Source: a virus
IMG/VR virus record: IMGVR_UViG_3300049740_000116
Location: 1-22,782 of that record
Length of the DNA: 22,782 bases
Reading direction: 5' to 3' (one strand)
Shown: one piece after another, positions 8,185 through 14,250 of the stretch
How the letters are laid out: every line of letters begins with the position of its first letter
How positions within the stretch are numbered: the stretch's first letter is position 1
The notes under the pieces: model-generated
What the model saw: only the letters and a program-made list of their open reading frames with translations
The model's database searches: none
Told to the model about the DNA's origin: nothing
Position numbers and translations under genes: made by a program

Positions 8185-8879
8185 TGAATCAACCACCAAT
8201 TTTACATTTGTTGAATAAAAGACAACATGTTATGGCCTACGATACAGAGGACATACCTGAAAAACAATTGATTGAAGACTTATTATGGAAAGCATGGAAA
8301 GTTACACCATCTAAAAACAATTTTATGCCGTACCATTGTAATGTATTAGGTCCTGATAAGGTAAAAGAAAAACACTCTATATGGAAGAAAAGTCAACAGA
8401 ATAAAAAAGAAATAAATGAGCATAATATTGAAGATCACAAAGAAGAAGGATACAACAAATACTTTGATCATTTAAGTACAGCACCTTACCTATTAGTGTT
8501 TACACAAAGATTATGTGAGGCAAATGATTTTTACAGAAAGAGCATACAGGAAGGTGACTACTACGAACAAATGCACGAACATGAGATAGACTCAATGATG
8601 AGAACTACAACCGTAGAAATAGGAATGTGGATGGCTAATTTATCAGCCTTTGCATTAGAGAAAGGTCTAAATACATCTACAATAGGATGTTTTCCGTATC
8701 AACCCTTTTTTGCAAAAAATCCTAAAAATACATGGGCAGATTTACCTTGGGTAAAATATCCTGTTCTATTGTTAGGTAGTATAGGTAAAGCAAAACAATA
8801 TCGTAGAGAAAGTATGACCGAACTTGAAAAGAAAGACGATAAGAAACCAGAACCAGAAGAAATAATAAAGTGGATATAA
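8184..8879 (+). CDS. Nitroreductase-like flavoprotein paralogue 2, after nrdB
   Basis: This 231-aa protein has a recognisable nitroreductase-family layout. A basic segment K-R-Q-H near residues 12-15 ends in A-Y-D, as in the phosphate-binding R-R-S-x-R motif. Residues 41-50 read T-P-S-K-N-N-F-M-P-Y, equivalent to A-P-S-x-N-x-Q-P-W, which contacts FMN. The long helix E-I-G-M-W-M-A-N-L (145-153) leads to A-L-E-K-G-L and a C-F-P turn, and L-L-L-G-S-I-G (195-201) follows. It is more canonical than paralogue 1. The family uses NAD(P)H and FMN to reduce diverse substrates. The position directly coupled to nrdB suggests service to RNR (for example flavin-mediated radical or iron maintenance) or to modified nucleotide synthesis. 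Neither is shown by the sequence. Confidence 0.78.
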   Translation: MNQPPILHLLNKRQHVMAYDTEDIPEKQLIEDLLWKAWKVTPSKNNFMPYHCNVLGPDKVKEKHSIWKKSQQNKKEINEHNIEDHKEEGYNKYFDHLSTAPYLLVFTQRLCEANDFYRKSIQEGDYYEQMHEHEIDSMMRTTTVEIGMWMANLSAFALEKGLNTSTIGCFPYQPFFAKNPKNTWADLPWVKYPVLLLGSIGKAKQYRRESMTELEKKDDKKPEPEEIIKWI

Positions 8880-9065
8880 ATGGCTGAAGACGAGAACACA
8901 AACAAAGTACAAATAAGTTGCAACAATTGTGATGTATCTTATTGGGTAAAATGGTCAGACGAAGACGCTGAACCTACTACTTGTCCTTTCTGTGGTGCTG
9001 ATACTTCTATTGAAGAAGAGGATGCGATATTTGAAAATGAAGAAGAACAAGACAATTGGAATTGA
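8880..9065 (+). CDS. Small acidic zinc-ribbon protein
   Basis: The 61-aa product has two CxxC pairs (Cys14/Cys17 and Cys35/Cys38), the second as C-P-F-C-G. This is the pattern of a zinc ribbon. The C-terminal 20 residues are almost all Asp/Glu. The ATG directly follows the upstream stop and the gene overlaps the RuvC-like gene by 29 nt. Small zinc ribbons of this kind are common in T4-like phages and often bind nucleic acid or protein partners. The target here is unknown. Confidence 0.75.
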   Translation: MAEDENTNKVQISCNNCDVSYWVKWSDEDAEPTTCPFCGADTSIEEEDAIFENEEEQDNWN

Positions 9066-9582
9066 TTACAGTTTAAGCAGTCCTGCTATATGTGTATGTA
9101 GAGGTGAGTTTAAATTAGATAACTGTAAGATATACTATCTTACCAATGTGAAAAAATATGAAGGCAATTATTGTAATGGTAAAATAAATGGCAGATTACA
9201 TCTACCCTATACCTCCGAACAACAACGACACGATCAGATTTCCGAGTGGGCGCTTTCTGTTATTGATACTGCTATTGGTAATATTTTTATAGAAGGATAC
9301 TCATTTGGTAGTAAAGGACTTGTATTCAACCTAGCAGAGAATATGGGTGCTCTCAAACATAAACTTTATATACTCAATAAAAGATTCAAGTCTATAGTAC
9401 CAGGTCAGATAAAGAAGAATGCTACTGGCAAGGGTAACGCAGATAAGCTAAAGATGTACGAGCAGTTTACAAAAGATACTGGTGTTGATTTAGTCAAAGA
9501 ATTTGAACAAACAAAACTCAATAATCCAGTAACCGACATAGTAGATTCATATTATATCGCAAAATATGGGTACGAATCATAG
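9037..9582 (+). CDS. RuvC-like RNase H-fold nuclease (putative Holliday junction resolvase)
   Basis: This 181-aa protein carries the acidic residues of the RuvC/RNase H fold: Asp10 in I-G-I-D-Y-S, Glu86 in F-I-E-G-Y, and Asp167/Asp170 in D-I-V-D-S-Y-Y-I-A. Lys- and Gly-rich sequence before the last motif (about 126-138) could contact DNA. The family resolves branched DNA. In a T4-like phage the role would be processing replication/recombination intermediates before packaging. I start it at the ATG at 9037. Longer frames from 8992 run through the zinc-ribbon gene and add a segment that does not fit the fold. The spacing of motifs is close to that of E. coli RuvC (D7, E66, D138, D141). Confidence 0.7.
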   Translation: MKKNKTIGIDYSLSSPAICVCRGEFKLDNCKIYYLTNVKKYEGNYCNGKINGRLHLPYTSEQQRHDQISEWALSVIDTAIGNIFIEGYSFGSKGLVFNLAENMGALKHKLYILNKRFKSIVPGQIKKNATGKGNADKLKMYEQFTKDTGVDLVKEFEQTKLNNPVTDIVDSYYIAKYGYES

Positions 9583-9644
9583 ATGTTCTCGTTTTGTTCT
9601 CATAATTATTCCTAAAAAGTCAATAAAATCAACGTTTTTAACGC

Positions 9645-9673
9645 TTGACAATTTCGTATTTTTCTGATATATT
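9645..9673 (+). promoter_or_regulatory. Sigma-70-type promoter with very short leader
   Basis: TTGACA (9645-9650), a 17-nt spacer, then TATATT (9668-9673). The predicted start point is about 9680, only 4 nt before the ATG at 9684. The 18 bases at 9634-9651 (GTTTTTAACGCTTGACAA) recur exactly at 11521-11538 in another promoter. Two copies of TGTTCTC, 11 nt apart (9584 and 9595), lie upstream. Confidence 0.78.
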
Positions 9674-9683
9674 ATGTGTATAT

Positions 9684-10106
9684 ATGACAAAAGAATACTT
9701 TAAAAGTTTTAATATTATCTACAAAAGAGAATACGTTGATCCTGAAACAGAATATGATACGTTCTGGTCTTCAGCTACTATCTACAGAAACGTACCTATA
9801 GAGAAAATCAAATACTATAGAAAACAATTACTTAAATTCAAAGCTTATGCGAACAAAACGTATAAAGAAGACGCTACTAATTTCACAGGTGCTACTGGTA
9901 TTGAGATAGTATATCCAGACGAGTACTATCAAACATATGCAGATGTATTCGGTCCAGAAACGGCTGCAGGTGACAACAATTTATTTAATGACTTCGGTCA
10001 GTTATACAATGGCAGACAAGGCTTTAGAAAAGATTTTGATCCTGATTTCACAAAGAATTACAAAACAAAAAAACTTAACCCAAATTATATTTACAACTTA
10101 AACTAA
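9684..10106 (+). CDS. Hypothetical protein, first gene of leaderless transcript
   Basis: This 140-aa protein is rich in Tyr, Lys and Asp. It contains a central segment G-A-T-G-I-E-I-V-Y-P-D-E and an aromatic C-terminus. No signal peptide or membrane segment is present. A longer frame can be opened at 9645, but that codon is the -35 box of the promoter, so the ATG at 9684 is the real start. Translation would begin about four bases from the mRNA 5' end without a Shine-Dalgarno. Not recognised. Confidence 0.75.
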   Translation: MTKEYFKSFNIIYKREYVDPETEYDTFWSSATIYRNVPIEKIKYYRKQLLKFKAYANKTYKEDATNFTGATGIEIVYPDEYYQTYADVFGPETAAGDNNLFNDFGQLYNGRQGFRKDFDPDFTKNYKTKKLNPNYIYNLN

Positions 10107-10116
10107 AGGAGATACT

Positions 10117-10419
10117 ATGCAAATAAAACTAGGCGACACGATAAGAGATGATAAAGGTAGAGAAGGTGTTATAACAAACATTGGTATTGCTACTGATCCT
10201 GCTGATATAGCTGCTGAATTAGGAGTAAACGCAAAAGAATATGATACTGATTTAAATTATGTTGGTGCAATTACATTTGGTAGTAACTGGTGTTATTTTA
10301 TGCAGATAGAAGAAGTTATTAAAAAGAATGATTATGAAGAAGACACAGCATGGATGAGAGAAGATTCAGATGTTGATGTTGCAATTAATTTAGAAAACGA
10401 AAGTAAGTTGGGTAAATAA
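10117..10419 (+). CDS. Hypothetical small acidic protein
   Basis: The 100-aa protein starts with a beta-rich segment (I-R-D-D-K-G-R-E-G-V-I-T) resembling a small barrel or SH3-like fold, and ends in an acidic helix. A strong ribosome binding site (AAAGGAG) sits 6 nt before the ATG. The stop overlaps the start of the 2H phosphoesterase-like gene (TAATG). Function not recognised. Confidence 0.75.
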   Translation: MQIKLGDTIRDDKGREGVITNIGIATDPADIAAELGVNAKEYDTDLNYVGAITFGSNWCYFMQIEEVIKKNDYEEDTAWMREDSDVDVAINLENESKLGK

Positions 10420-10823
10420 TGAACGGATACTTTGCTGTACAATTAGATAAACAAAGTTGTAACGTTGTAAAGAAACTTGCTACAAAAGATATACTTGTAT
10501 CAGATCACGTTACACTTGCATTTAAACCTATTAAGAAAGTTTATAACAAATATTCTAAACTTGTAGGTAAAAAAGTGGGTGTGTTTATCAAAGGTTACAG
10601 AGCAAACAATCACATTGACGCATTATGGGTTGACAATATGGTTGATAAAGAGTACAATAGAATCAAAAGACATGATAAAGGCGCTGCTCATATTACACTA
10701 TCACATAAGAATGGCTACAAATCAGGTGACGCTAACACTATGTTTACAAACCCTAAAGTAAAAGATAAGAAATACGGATACGTAGAAGGAACTATAAAGT
10801 ATATTGATTATGACAAAAGATAA
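10419..10823 (+). CDS. Putative 2H phosphoesterase
   Basis: The 134-aa sequence has the two H-x-T motifs that define the 2H phosphoesterase superfamily: His30-Val-Thr32 followed by L-A-F, and His91-Ile-Thr93 followed by L-S-H. They are about 60 residues apart. The N-terminal Y-F-A-V-Q-L strand and the strands around each motif fit the bilobed fold. Members cleave 2'-5' or cyclic phosphodiester bonds in RNA or nucleotides. T4 encodes one (Acb1) that destroys cyclic signals of CBASS immunity, but this protein is not obviously orthologous. Roles could be anti-defence, RNA repair or tRNA processing. It is coupled to the preceding gene by a 1-nt overlap and overlaps the next gene by 14 nt. Confidence 0.6.
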   Translation: MNGYFAVQLDKQSCNVVKKLATKDILVSDHVTLAFKPIKKVYNKYSKLVGKKVGVFIKGYRANNHIDALWVDNMVDKEYNRIKRHDKGAAHITLSHKNGYKSGDANTMFTNPKVKDKKYGYVEGTIKYIDYDKR

Positions 10824-11076
10824 ATGGTTAAAGATTAATAGAGAGTCGTTTACTAGAACTCTCAAAGGATTTAATAGACCTGACTATACATTAGATATAA
10901 ATGGTCTACAAAGAAATTCTATACCTACAAGTGATAGAATATCTGGTGCATGTACTAAAGAGTCAAAACCTAAAGTACAGTTACCCGAAGGCAAGACGAT
11001 CGGCATTGCCTACAATAAAGGTAACTACCAGGTAGTTGATAAAGCTGATTTTAAAACAATGGGAAGGAAGACATAA
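10810..11076 (+). CDS. Hypothetical basic protein
   Basis: This 88-aa basic protein has no membrane segment. The C-terminal half (about 50-88) has a K-x-Q-L-P-E-G-K pattern ending in strands. I start it at ATG 10810 inside the end of the 2H gene; a TTG two codons earlier is possible. The stop overlaps the next ATG (TAATG). Not recognised. Confidence 0.65.
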   Translation: MTKDKWLKINRESFTRTLKGFNRPDYTLDINGLQRNSIPTSDRISGACTKESKPKVQLPEGKTIGIAYNKGNYQVVDKADFKTMGRKT

Positions 11077-11330
11077 TGTGGAATATAAAAAAATCATTAC
11101 TATTTGCTACGTTATTAGTTACAGTAATACTAGTATCAATGAATATGGCAAGTGCTGATGAAAAGAAGACAATCACACCACAAGAGTTTGGTAATGCAAT
11201 TGCAGAAACACCAGGCAAACTTGTAAATTTTATAGGTAGTGAAGTTGAGAAAACTAAAGAGTACCAAAAGAAGTCGTGGGCTGAAATGAAAACAAAGTGG
11301 CCTTGGACAATGTTTAAAGGTAATCAATAA
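11076..11330 (+). CDS. Small secreted protein
   Basis: The 84-aa product has a signal peptide with Lys5-Lys6, a hydrophobic core at 8-23 and a signal peptidase I site A-S-A at 25-27. The mature part of about 57 residues is charged, with an E-F-G-N-A-I-A-E segment and a Trp-rich C-terminus (Trp68, Trp75, Trp77). It is the first of a run of exported proteins between 11076 and 13651. Start and stop overlap neighbours by one base. A periplasmic or membrane-surface role, for example against superinfecting phage, is possible but unproven. Confidence 0.7.
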   Translation: MWNIKKSLLFATLLVTVILVSMNMASADEKKTITPQEFGNAIAETPGKLVNFIGSEVEKTKEYQKKSWAEMKTKWPWTMFKGNQ

Positions 11331-11518
11331 TGTTACACAAAATAAGTGATTTTTGTAAGAAGATTGATAGTATCAAAGCTCAGGCAGATAAGTTATACAA
11401 CTTGAAGTATAATCATCCTAAAACGCCTGAGCGGGATGCTGAAGTGAATCATCTTATAGATGATATACAATCCACGTGTAAAATAGTGGCAAATGACACA
11501 AAACCCTATGATTTATAA
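11330..11518 (+). CDS. Small helical hypothetical protein
   Basis: This 62-aa protein is predicted to be mostly helical, with Cys9 and Cys50 and no export signal. The ATG overlaps the stop of the secreted protein upstream. Its last codons and stop lie inside the stem of an intrinsic terminator, so the gene closes the transcript started at 9680. Not recognised. Confidence 0.65.
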   Translation: MLHKISDFCKKIDSIKAQADKLYNLKYNHPKTPERDAEVNHLIDDIQSTCKIVANDTKPYDL

Positions 11519-11526
11519 GGGTTTTT
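11500..11526 (+). terminator. Intrinsic terminator overlapping a gene end
   Basis: AAAACCCTAT (11500-11509) can pair with ATAAGGGTTTT (11515-11525) around a GATTT loop, with one bulged A, followed by a T run to 11526. The CCC/GGG core flanked by A/T tracts is typical. The stop codon of the upstream gene (11516-11518) is within the stem. A promoter -35 box begins 6 nt later. Confidence 0.7.
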
Positions 11527-11531
11527 AACGC

Positions 11532-11560
11532 TTGACAAATAGACTATTTTATGATAGAAT
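11532..11560 (+). promoter_or_regulatory. Sigma-70-type promoter
   Basis: TTGACA (11532-11537), a 17-nt spacer, and TAGAAT (11555-11560). The predicted start is about 11567, giving a 24-nt leader with a ribosome binding site (AAAAGGA) before ATG 11591. It shares an 18-base block with the promoter at 9645 and lies just after the terminator. Confidence 0.78.
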
Positions 11561-11590
11561 TAATGAATAAACTAACAAAAGGACTATATT

Positions 11591-11965
11591 ATGATAACTA
11601 AAGAAACTATATTTGAAGAATTTAAGATTGCAAAACAAAAAGACATTGCAAAATCAACAACTAAACCTCCGTACGAGAATGTGTTTACAAACAGAATTGC
11701 TGTATTGAAATCACATGCCGATACTAAAAAAACAAATCCTAAAATGTACAGAAATTTAGATATTAATTTTGATAGACTCATACTTGCCTATCAATCACCT
11801 GTACCAGTTGATCATTTTTACAAAGTTGTTTTCGGTATGACGTTGAAAGAATACGAACATAAAAAGATGATTGATGAAATGACCGAAAAACAAAAAGAAA
11901 GAGAAGAAGAAAAAAAGAAAAAAGAGAAAGAGATTGAAGGTGTTAAAGAAGTTACTTTTAATTAG
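11591..11965 (+). CDS. Hypothetical protein with charged C-terminal helix
   Basis: The 124-aa protein has a globular first part (1-95). Its C-terminal tail (about 96-118) is nearly all Glu and Lys and probably forms a single charged helix. No export signal or catalytic motif is seen. It is the first gene after a promoter and has a good ribosome binding site. Its end overlaps the start of the lipoprotein gene by 32 nt. Function unknown. Confidence 0.7.
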   Translation: MITKETIFEEFKIAKQKDIAKSTTKPPYENVFTNRIAVLKSHADTKKTNPKMYRNLDINFDRLILAYQSPVPVDHFYKVVFGMTLKEYEHKKMIDEMTEKQKEREEEKKKKEKEIEGVKEVTFN

Positions 11966-12428
11966 TTGTTTGTTGTTCCTATGCAATTGTGCTAGTAAAC
12001 AGTCCTATATTGGTGCGTCCACTACAGCGGCTGTTGCTGGTACAGCATGTTGGCAATACTTATCAGATAATCCTGCTGTCGTTGCTACTTGTGCAGTTGC
12101 AGGTTCTTTTAAGGGTGCAGATATAATGAACTCCGAAACAGACGATCAGTTAATGACAAGAGCATTTATAGATCATTTAGACAATGCTCCTAATAGTCCA
12201 GGGTTTACTACTTGGCAAAACCCTAAAACACAAAGTAATGGTATTATTAAAACTACAGGTTTTTATTTAAAGGGACCTATTAAATGTACAATGATTGAAA
12301 CTACACACGATCAGAATTTAGATAACACTAGATTCTTTGATACTATACTATATGGTAATCCGTATAGACAAATGCAATGGCATGAGGCGTGTAAAATGCC
12401 TGACGGTAGATGGATGTTAACACAATGA
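11934..12428 (+). CDS. Lipoprotein resembling 17-kDa surface antigens
   Basis: The 164-aa product has a lipoprotein signal: Lys residues at 2, 5 and 6, a hydrophobic core, and a lipobox L-C-N-C with Cys19 as the likely lipidated residue. An Ala/Gly-rich segment (28-58) is followed by W-Q-N-P (94-97), a Gly-containing strand, C118, and a C-terminal C-K-M-P-D-G-R-W (153-160). The W-x-N-P and C-x3-D-G-x-W signatures resemble the C-terminal domain of Rickettsia-type 17-kDa surface antigens. Start is TTG 11934 or GTG 11940. The stop overlaps the next ATG (ATGA). Possible roles are coating the host envelope or blocking receptor access; these are inference. Confidence 0.65.
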   Translation: MKVLKKLLLISCLLFLCNCASKQSYIGASTTAAVAGTACWQYLSDNPAVVATCAVAGSFKGADIMNSETDDQLMTRAFIDHLDNAPNSPGFTTWQNPKTQSNGIIKTTGFYLKGPIKCTMIETTHDQNLDNTRFFDTILYGNPYRQMQWHEACKMPDGRWMLTQ

Positions 12429-12895
12429 AAAAATTTATAGACCCTAAAAATCCACACACGGTGGGTGAGAGTGCCTGGAATCTAGGCAATCATATATTAC
12501 TAATAATGTTTGTTATGGCATTATTGTTTGTAGTAAAATCAAGTTATGCTGAAGATAGTTTTGAAAACACAATAAAGAAACTAGAGGCATTAGAAAACAA
12601 TGGTACAAAAGTTGAATATGATAAAATACAACCTATCAAAGATCAATATTGTTTCATTAAAGTAGAAATTAAGCAATTAGACAATGGCGATATTGTTAAA
12701 CAGGAAGTAGTAGAATGTGCAGATGGCCGAAAGGCATACGATGGCCCTAGTTATTGGGAGTTGTTTGCTCAATTCTATTATAGAGATATGTTTACACCTG
12801 CCTATTGCAGATATTATGAAAGGCCGAAACATGCCTATCATAAACCTGGCAAAGTTTGCCTTGATAAAGACGGTAATTGGGAGGTACGAAAATGA
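12425..12895 (+). CDS. Exported or membrane-anchored Cys-containing protein
   Basis: I start this 156-aa protein at ATG 12425, which overlaps the lipoprotein stop. A 21-residue N-region precedes a hydrophobic helix (about 22-38) and a possible cleavage site after Ala42 (S-S-Y-A). The exported part has about five cysteines, and its C-terminus reads V-C-L-D-K-D-G-N-W, matching the C-x3-D-G-x-W ending of the upstream lipoprotein. That suggests a shared fold or partnership. Disulfides in the periplasm are plausible. The stop overlaps the start of a 52-aa membrane protein (ATGA). Confidence 0.65.
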   Translation: MKKFIDPKNPHTVGESAWNLGNHILLIMFVMALLFVVKSSYAEDSFENTIKKLEALENNGTKVEYDKIQPIKDQYCFIKVEIKQLDNGDIVKQEVVECADGRKAYDGPSYWELFAQFYYRDMFTPAYCRYYERPKHAYHKPGKVCLDKDGNWEVRK

Positions 12896-13050
12896 TAAGA
12901 GGTATAATAACCTTAACGATTTTGTGGGTTATCCTTGCTTTTGCATGGGATCCATTTACATCAACAGTTGAGAAAACACAGGCTGTTGACAAAACAAAAG
13001 AAATAGTATATAATGTGTTTAATAATATGAAGGAGAAGGTGAATGAGTAA
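12892..13050 (+). CDS. 52-aa single-pass membrane protein
   Basis: An ATG overlapping the previous stop (ATGA) opens a 52-codon frame. It has a hydrophobic helix at about residues 4-20 containing two Trp, then a charged amphipathic helix. GAGG lies 7 nt upstream. The frame ends 8 nt into the following LPP20-like gene, and a promoter lies within it. The arrangement (tight coupling, membrane helix) supports a real gene. Role unknown. Confidence 0.6.
   Translation: MIRGIITLTILWVILAFAWDPFTSTVEKTQAVDKTKEIVYNVFNNMKEKVNE
12986..13014 (+). promoter_or_regulatory. Consensus sigma-70 promoter inside a small gene
   Basis: TTGACA (12986-12991), exactly 17 nt, then TATAAT (13009-13014): a full consensus match. 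The predicted start is about 13021, and AAGGAG follows at 13030-13035 before ATG 13043. It lies within the 52-aa membrane gene and gives the LPP20-like lipoprotein and glutaredoxin their own transcript. Confidence 0.8.
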
Positions 13051-13651
13051 GATACTCAAATATATAATGATCGGTTCTATAGGTCTGTTACTTGCAAATT
13101 GTTCTAGTAGCACTTATAAAATCAAACAAGAAAAGGATAAACAAGTCCTTAAAGTACCATCTTGGTATATGAAAGATTATAACGAGAAGAAAGAATGTGG
13201 TACTAAAACGTTCGGCAAAGGCAAAGATAAAGTTTGTATCTTTGGTGTCGGTACGAGTGTTTCACCAGATTTAGAACTTGCAATTGAAAAAGGTATGATG
13301 ATTGCAAAGGCTGAACTTGCTGATAAAGTAAAAGGTGAGATGAATAAGAAAGCGAAAATATTTACTACTGAATTAGGTAAGAATACTAATAAGACCGTAG
13401 TTACAGATGTTGAAACTACATTGGTAAATATAATTAAACAAACACCTGTAAGAGGTTATGAAGTGTTTGCTCAGGAAGTAACGCTTACAAAGAACGGATA
13501 CTATCGTTCTTGGATAGGTTTAAGACTACCTATGGGTGAATACAATAAGATGTATAACTACTCTATTGAAACTGTTGTTGACGCTTTCAAACTAAAAGAA
13601 ATGGCTGATAAGGCCTATGACGAAGTAGAGGTTATTGCTAATGAGCAGTAA
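13043..13651 (+). CDS. LPP20-like lipoprotein
   Basis: The 202-aa protein has a lipoprotein signal with lipobox L-A-N-C (Cys20) followed by Ser-rich sequence. The mature part contains P-S-W-Y (about 49-52), then G-V-G-T-S with a long helix D-L-E-L-A-I-E-K-G (residues about 78-85) and A-K-A-E-L-A-D-K. This is the pattern of LPP20-family lipoproteins, in which an (A/G)xGxS strand leads to a helix of Ala, Lys and Glu. It is likely attached to the outer or inner membrane of the host. Its end overlaps the glutaredoxin start. No enzymatic role is evident; envelope modification is inferred. Confidence 0.65.
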   Translation: MSKILKYIMIGSIGLLLANCSSSTYKIKQEKDKQVLKVPSWYMKDYNEKKECGTKTFGKGKDKVCIFGVGTSVSPDLELAIEKGMMIAKAELADKVKGEMNKKAKIFTTELGKNTNKTVVTDVETTLVNIIKQTPVRGYEVFAQEVTLTKNGYYRSWIGLRLPMGEYNKMYNYSIETVVDAFKLKEMADKAYDEVEVIANEQ

Positions 13652-13910
13652 AATAGAAATATACTCAAAGCCCAATTGTACATATTGTACAAAATCAAAA
13701 CACTTGGTTAAGAGTTTGGGCTTTGAATACACAGAAAAGATGTTTGGTAAAGACTTTAAAACACCAGACGAGTTATTTGAGGCCGTAGGTAAACAAGTAA
13801 GAACTATGCCACAAATATTAATTGATGATAAACATATCGGTGGGTACAATGAATTAGTTGAATACTTTGCCGATAAAGGTTTAGTAAACTTTAAGGGTGA
13901 GAAAATATAA
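13641..13910 (+). CDS. Glutaredoxin
   Basis: The 89-aa sequence is a canonical dithiol glutaredoxin. The first strand reads I-E-I-Y-S-K-P and the active site is Cys13-Thr-Tyr-Cys16. T-M-P (55-57) is the cis-proline loop, and G-G-Y (67-69) belongs to the glutathione-binding region. It reduces disulfides using glutathione and could re-reduce the C-terminal cysteines of the phage NrdA, as T4 NrdC and E. coli Grx1 do. The start is ATG 13641 overlapping the lipoprotein end by 11 nt; an in-frame TTG at 13635 would add two residues. It is not next to the RNR genes but is the only recognised thiol-redox enzyme here. Confidence 0.92.
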   Translation: MSSKIEIYSKPNCTYCTKSKHLVKSLGFEYTEKMFGKDFKTPDELFEAVGKQVRTMPQILIDDKHIGGYNELVEYFADKGLVNFKGEKI

Positions 13911-14122
13911 TGGCATTATCAGATTATTCTTCACACGATTGGCGTAAACATACAGATGACGCTGTTATTGTAAGTGATAAGGAATTTGAACAATTGAAAG
14001 TAAATAATAGTAGAGTTATCTTTATCAATCCAAAAACATTAAAAGAGGAATCTGTTGAAGTATCCAGATTGATTAGAGTCTTTGTAAATAATAGAGATGA
14101 TCTAAAAAGGAGTGTTAAGTAA
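13910..14122 (+). CDS. Hypothetical small protein
   Basis: The 70-aa protein has no membrane segment. It contains a strand-like V-I-F-I-N-P pattern and a basic C-terminal helix. It is coupled to glutaredoxin upstream and to a 42-aa membrane peptide downstream by one-base TAATG overlaps. Not recognised. Confidence 0.65.
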   Translation: MALSDYSSHDWRKHTDDAVIVSDKEFEQLKVNNSRVIFINPKTLKEESVEVSRLIRVFVNNRDDLKRSVK

Positions 14123-14250
14123 TGTCAAAGTTGAATGCTATTATATTGTTAATATTATTAAGTATTACAATTGCTAATTCTATTGCAATTAAAAATATAC
14201 ATGATGAAGTATTTTGGCCTGAAGGCATAATGAAACCATTAAAGAGATGA
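14122..14250 (+). CDS. 42-aa membrane or exported peptide
   Basis: An ATG sharing its A with the upstream stop begins a 42-codon frame. Residues 5-20 are strongly hydrophobic, either a membrane helix or a signal sequence; the remainder is short and charged. AAAAGGAG sits just upstream (14106-14113). The frame ends 4 nt into the next gene (ATGATGA). The exact start/stop coupling on both sides is strong evidence for a real gene despite its size. Confidence 0.6.
   Translation: MSKLNAIILLILLSITIANSIAIKNIHDEVFWPEGIMKPLKR

Noticed and set aside
9609-9640. AT-only inverted repeat (TAAAAA/TTTTTA) as a terminator for the RuvC-like gene
   Set aside because: The arms have no GC pairs and do not extend, so a stable hairpin is unlikely.
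9645-9683. N-terminal extension of the 140-aa gene starting at TTG
   Set aside because: The extension reads through the -35 and -10 boxes of the promoter.
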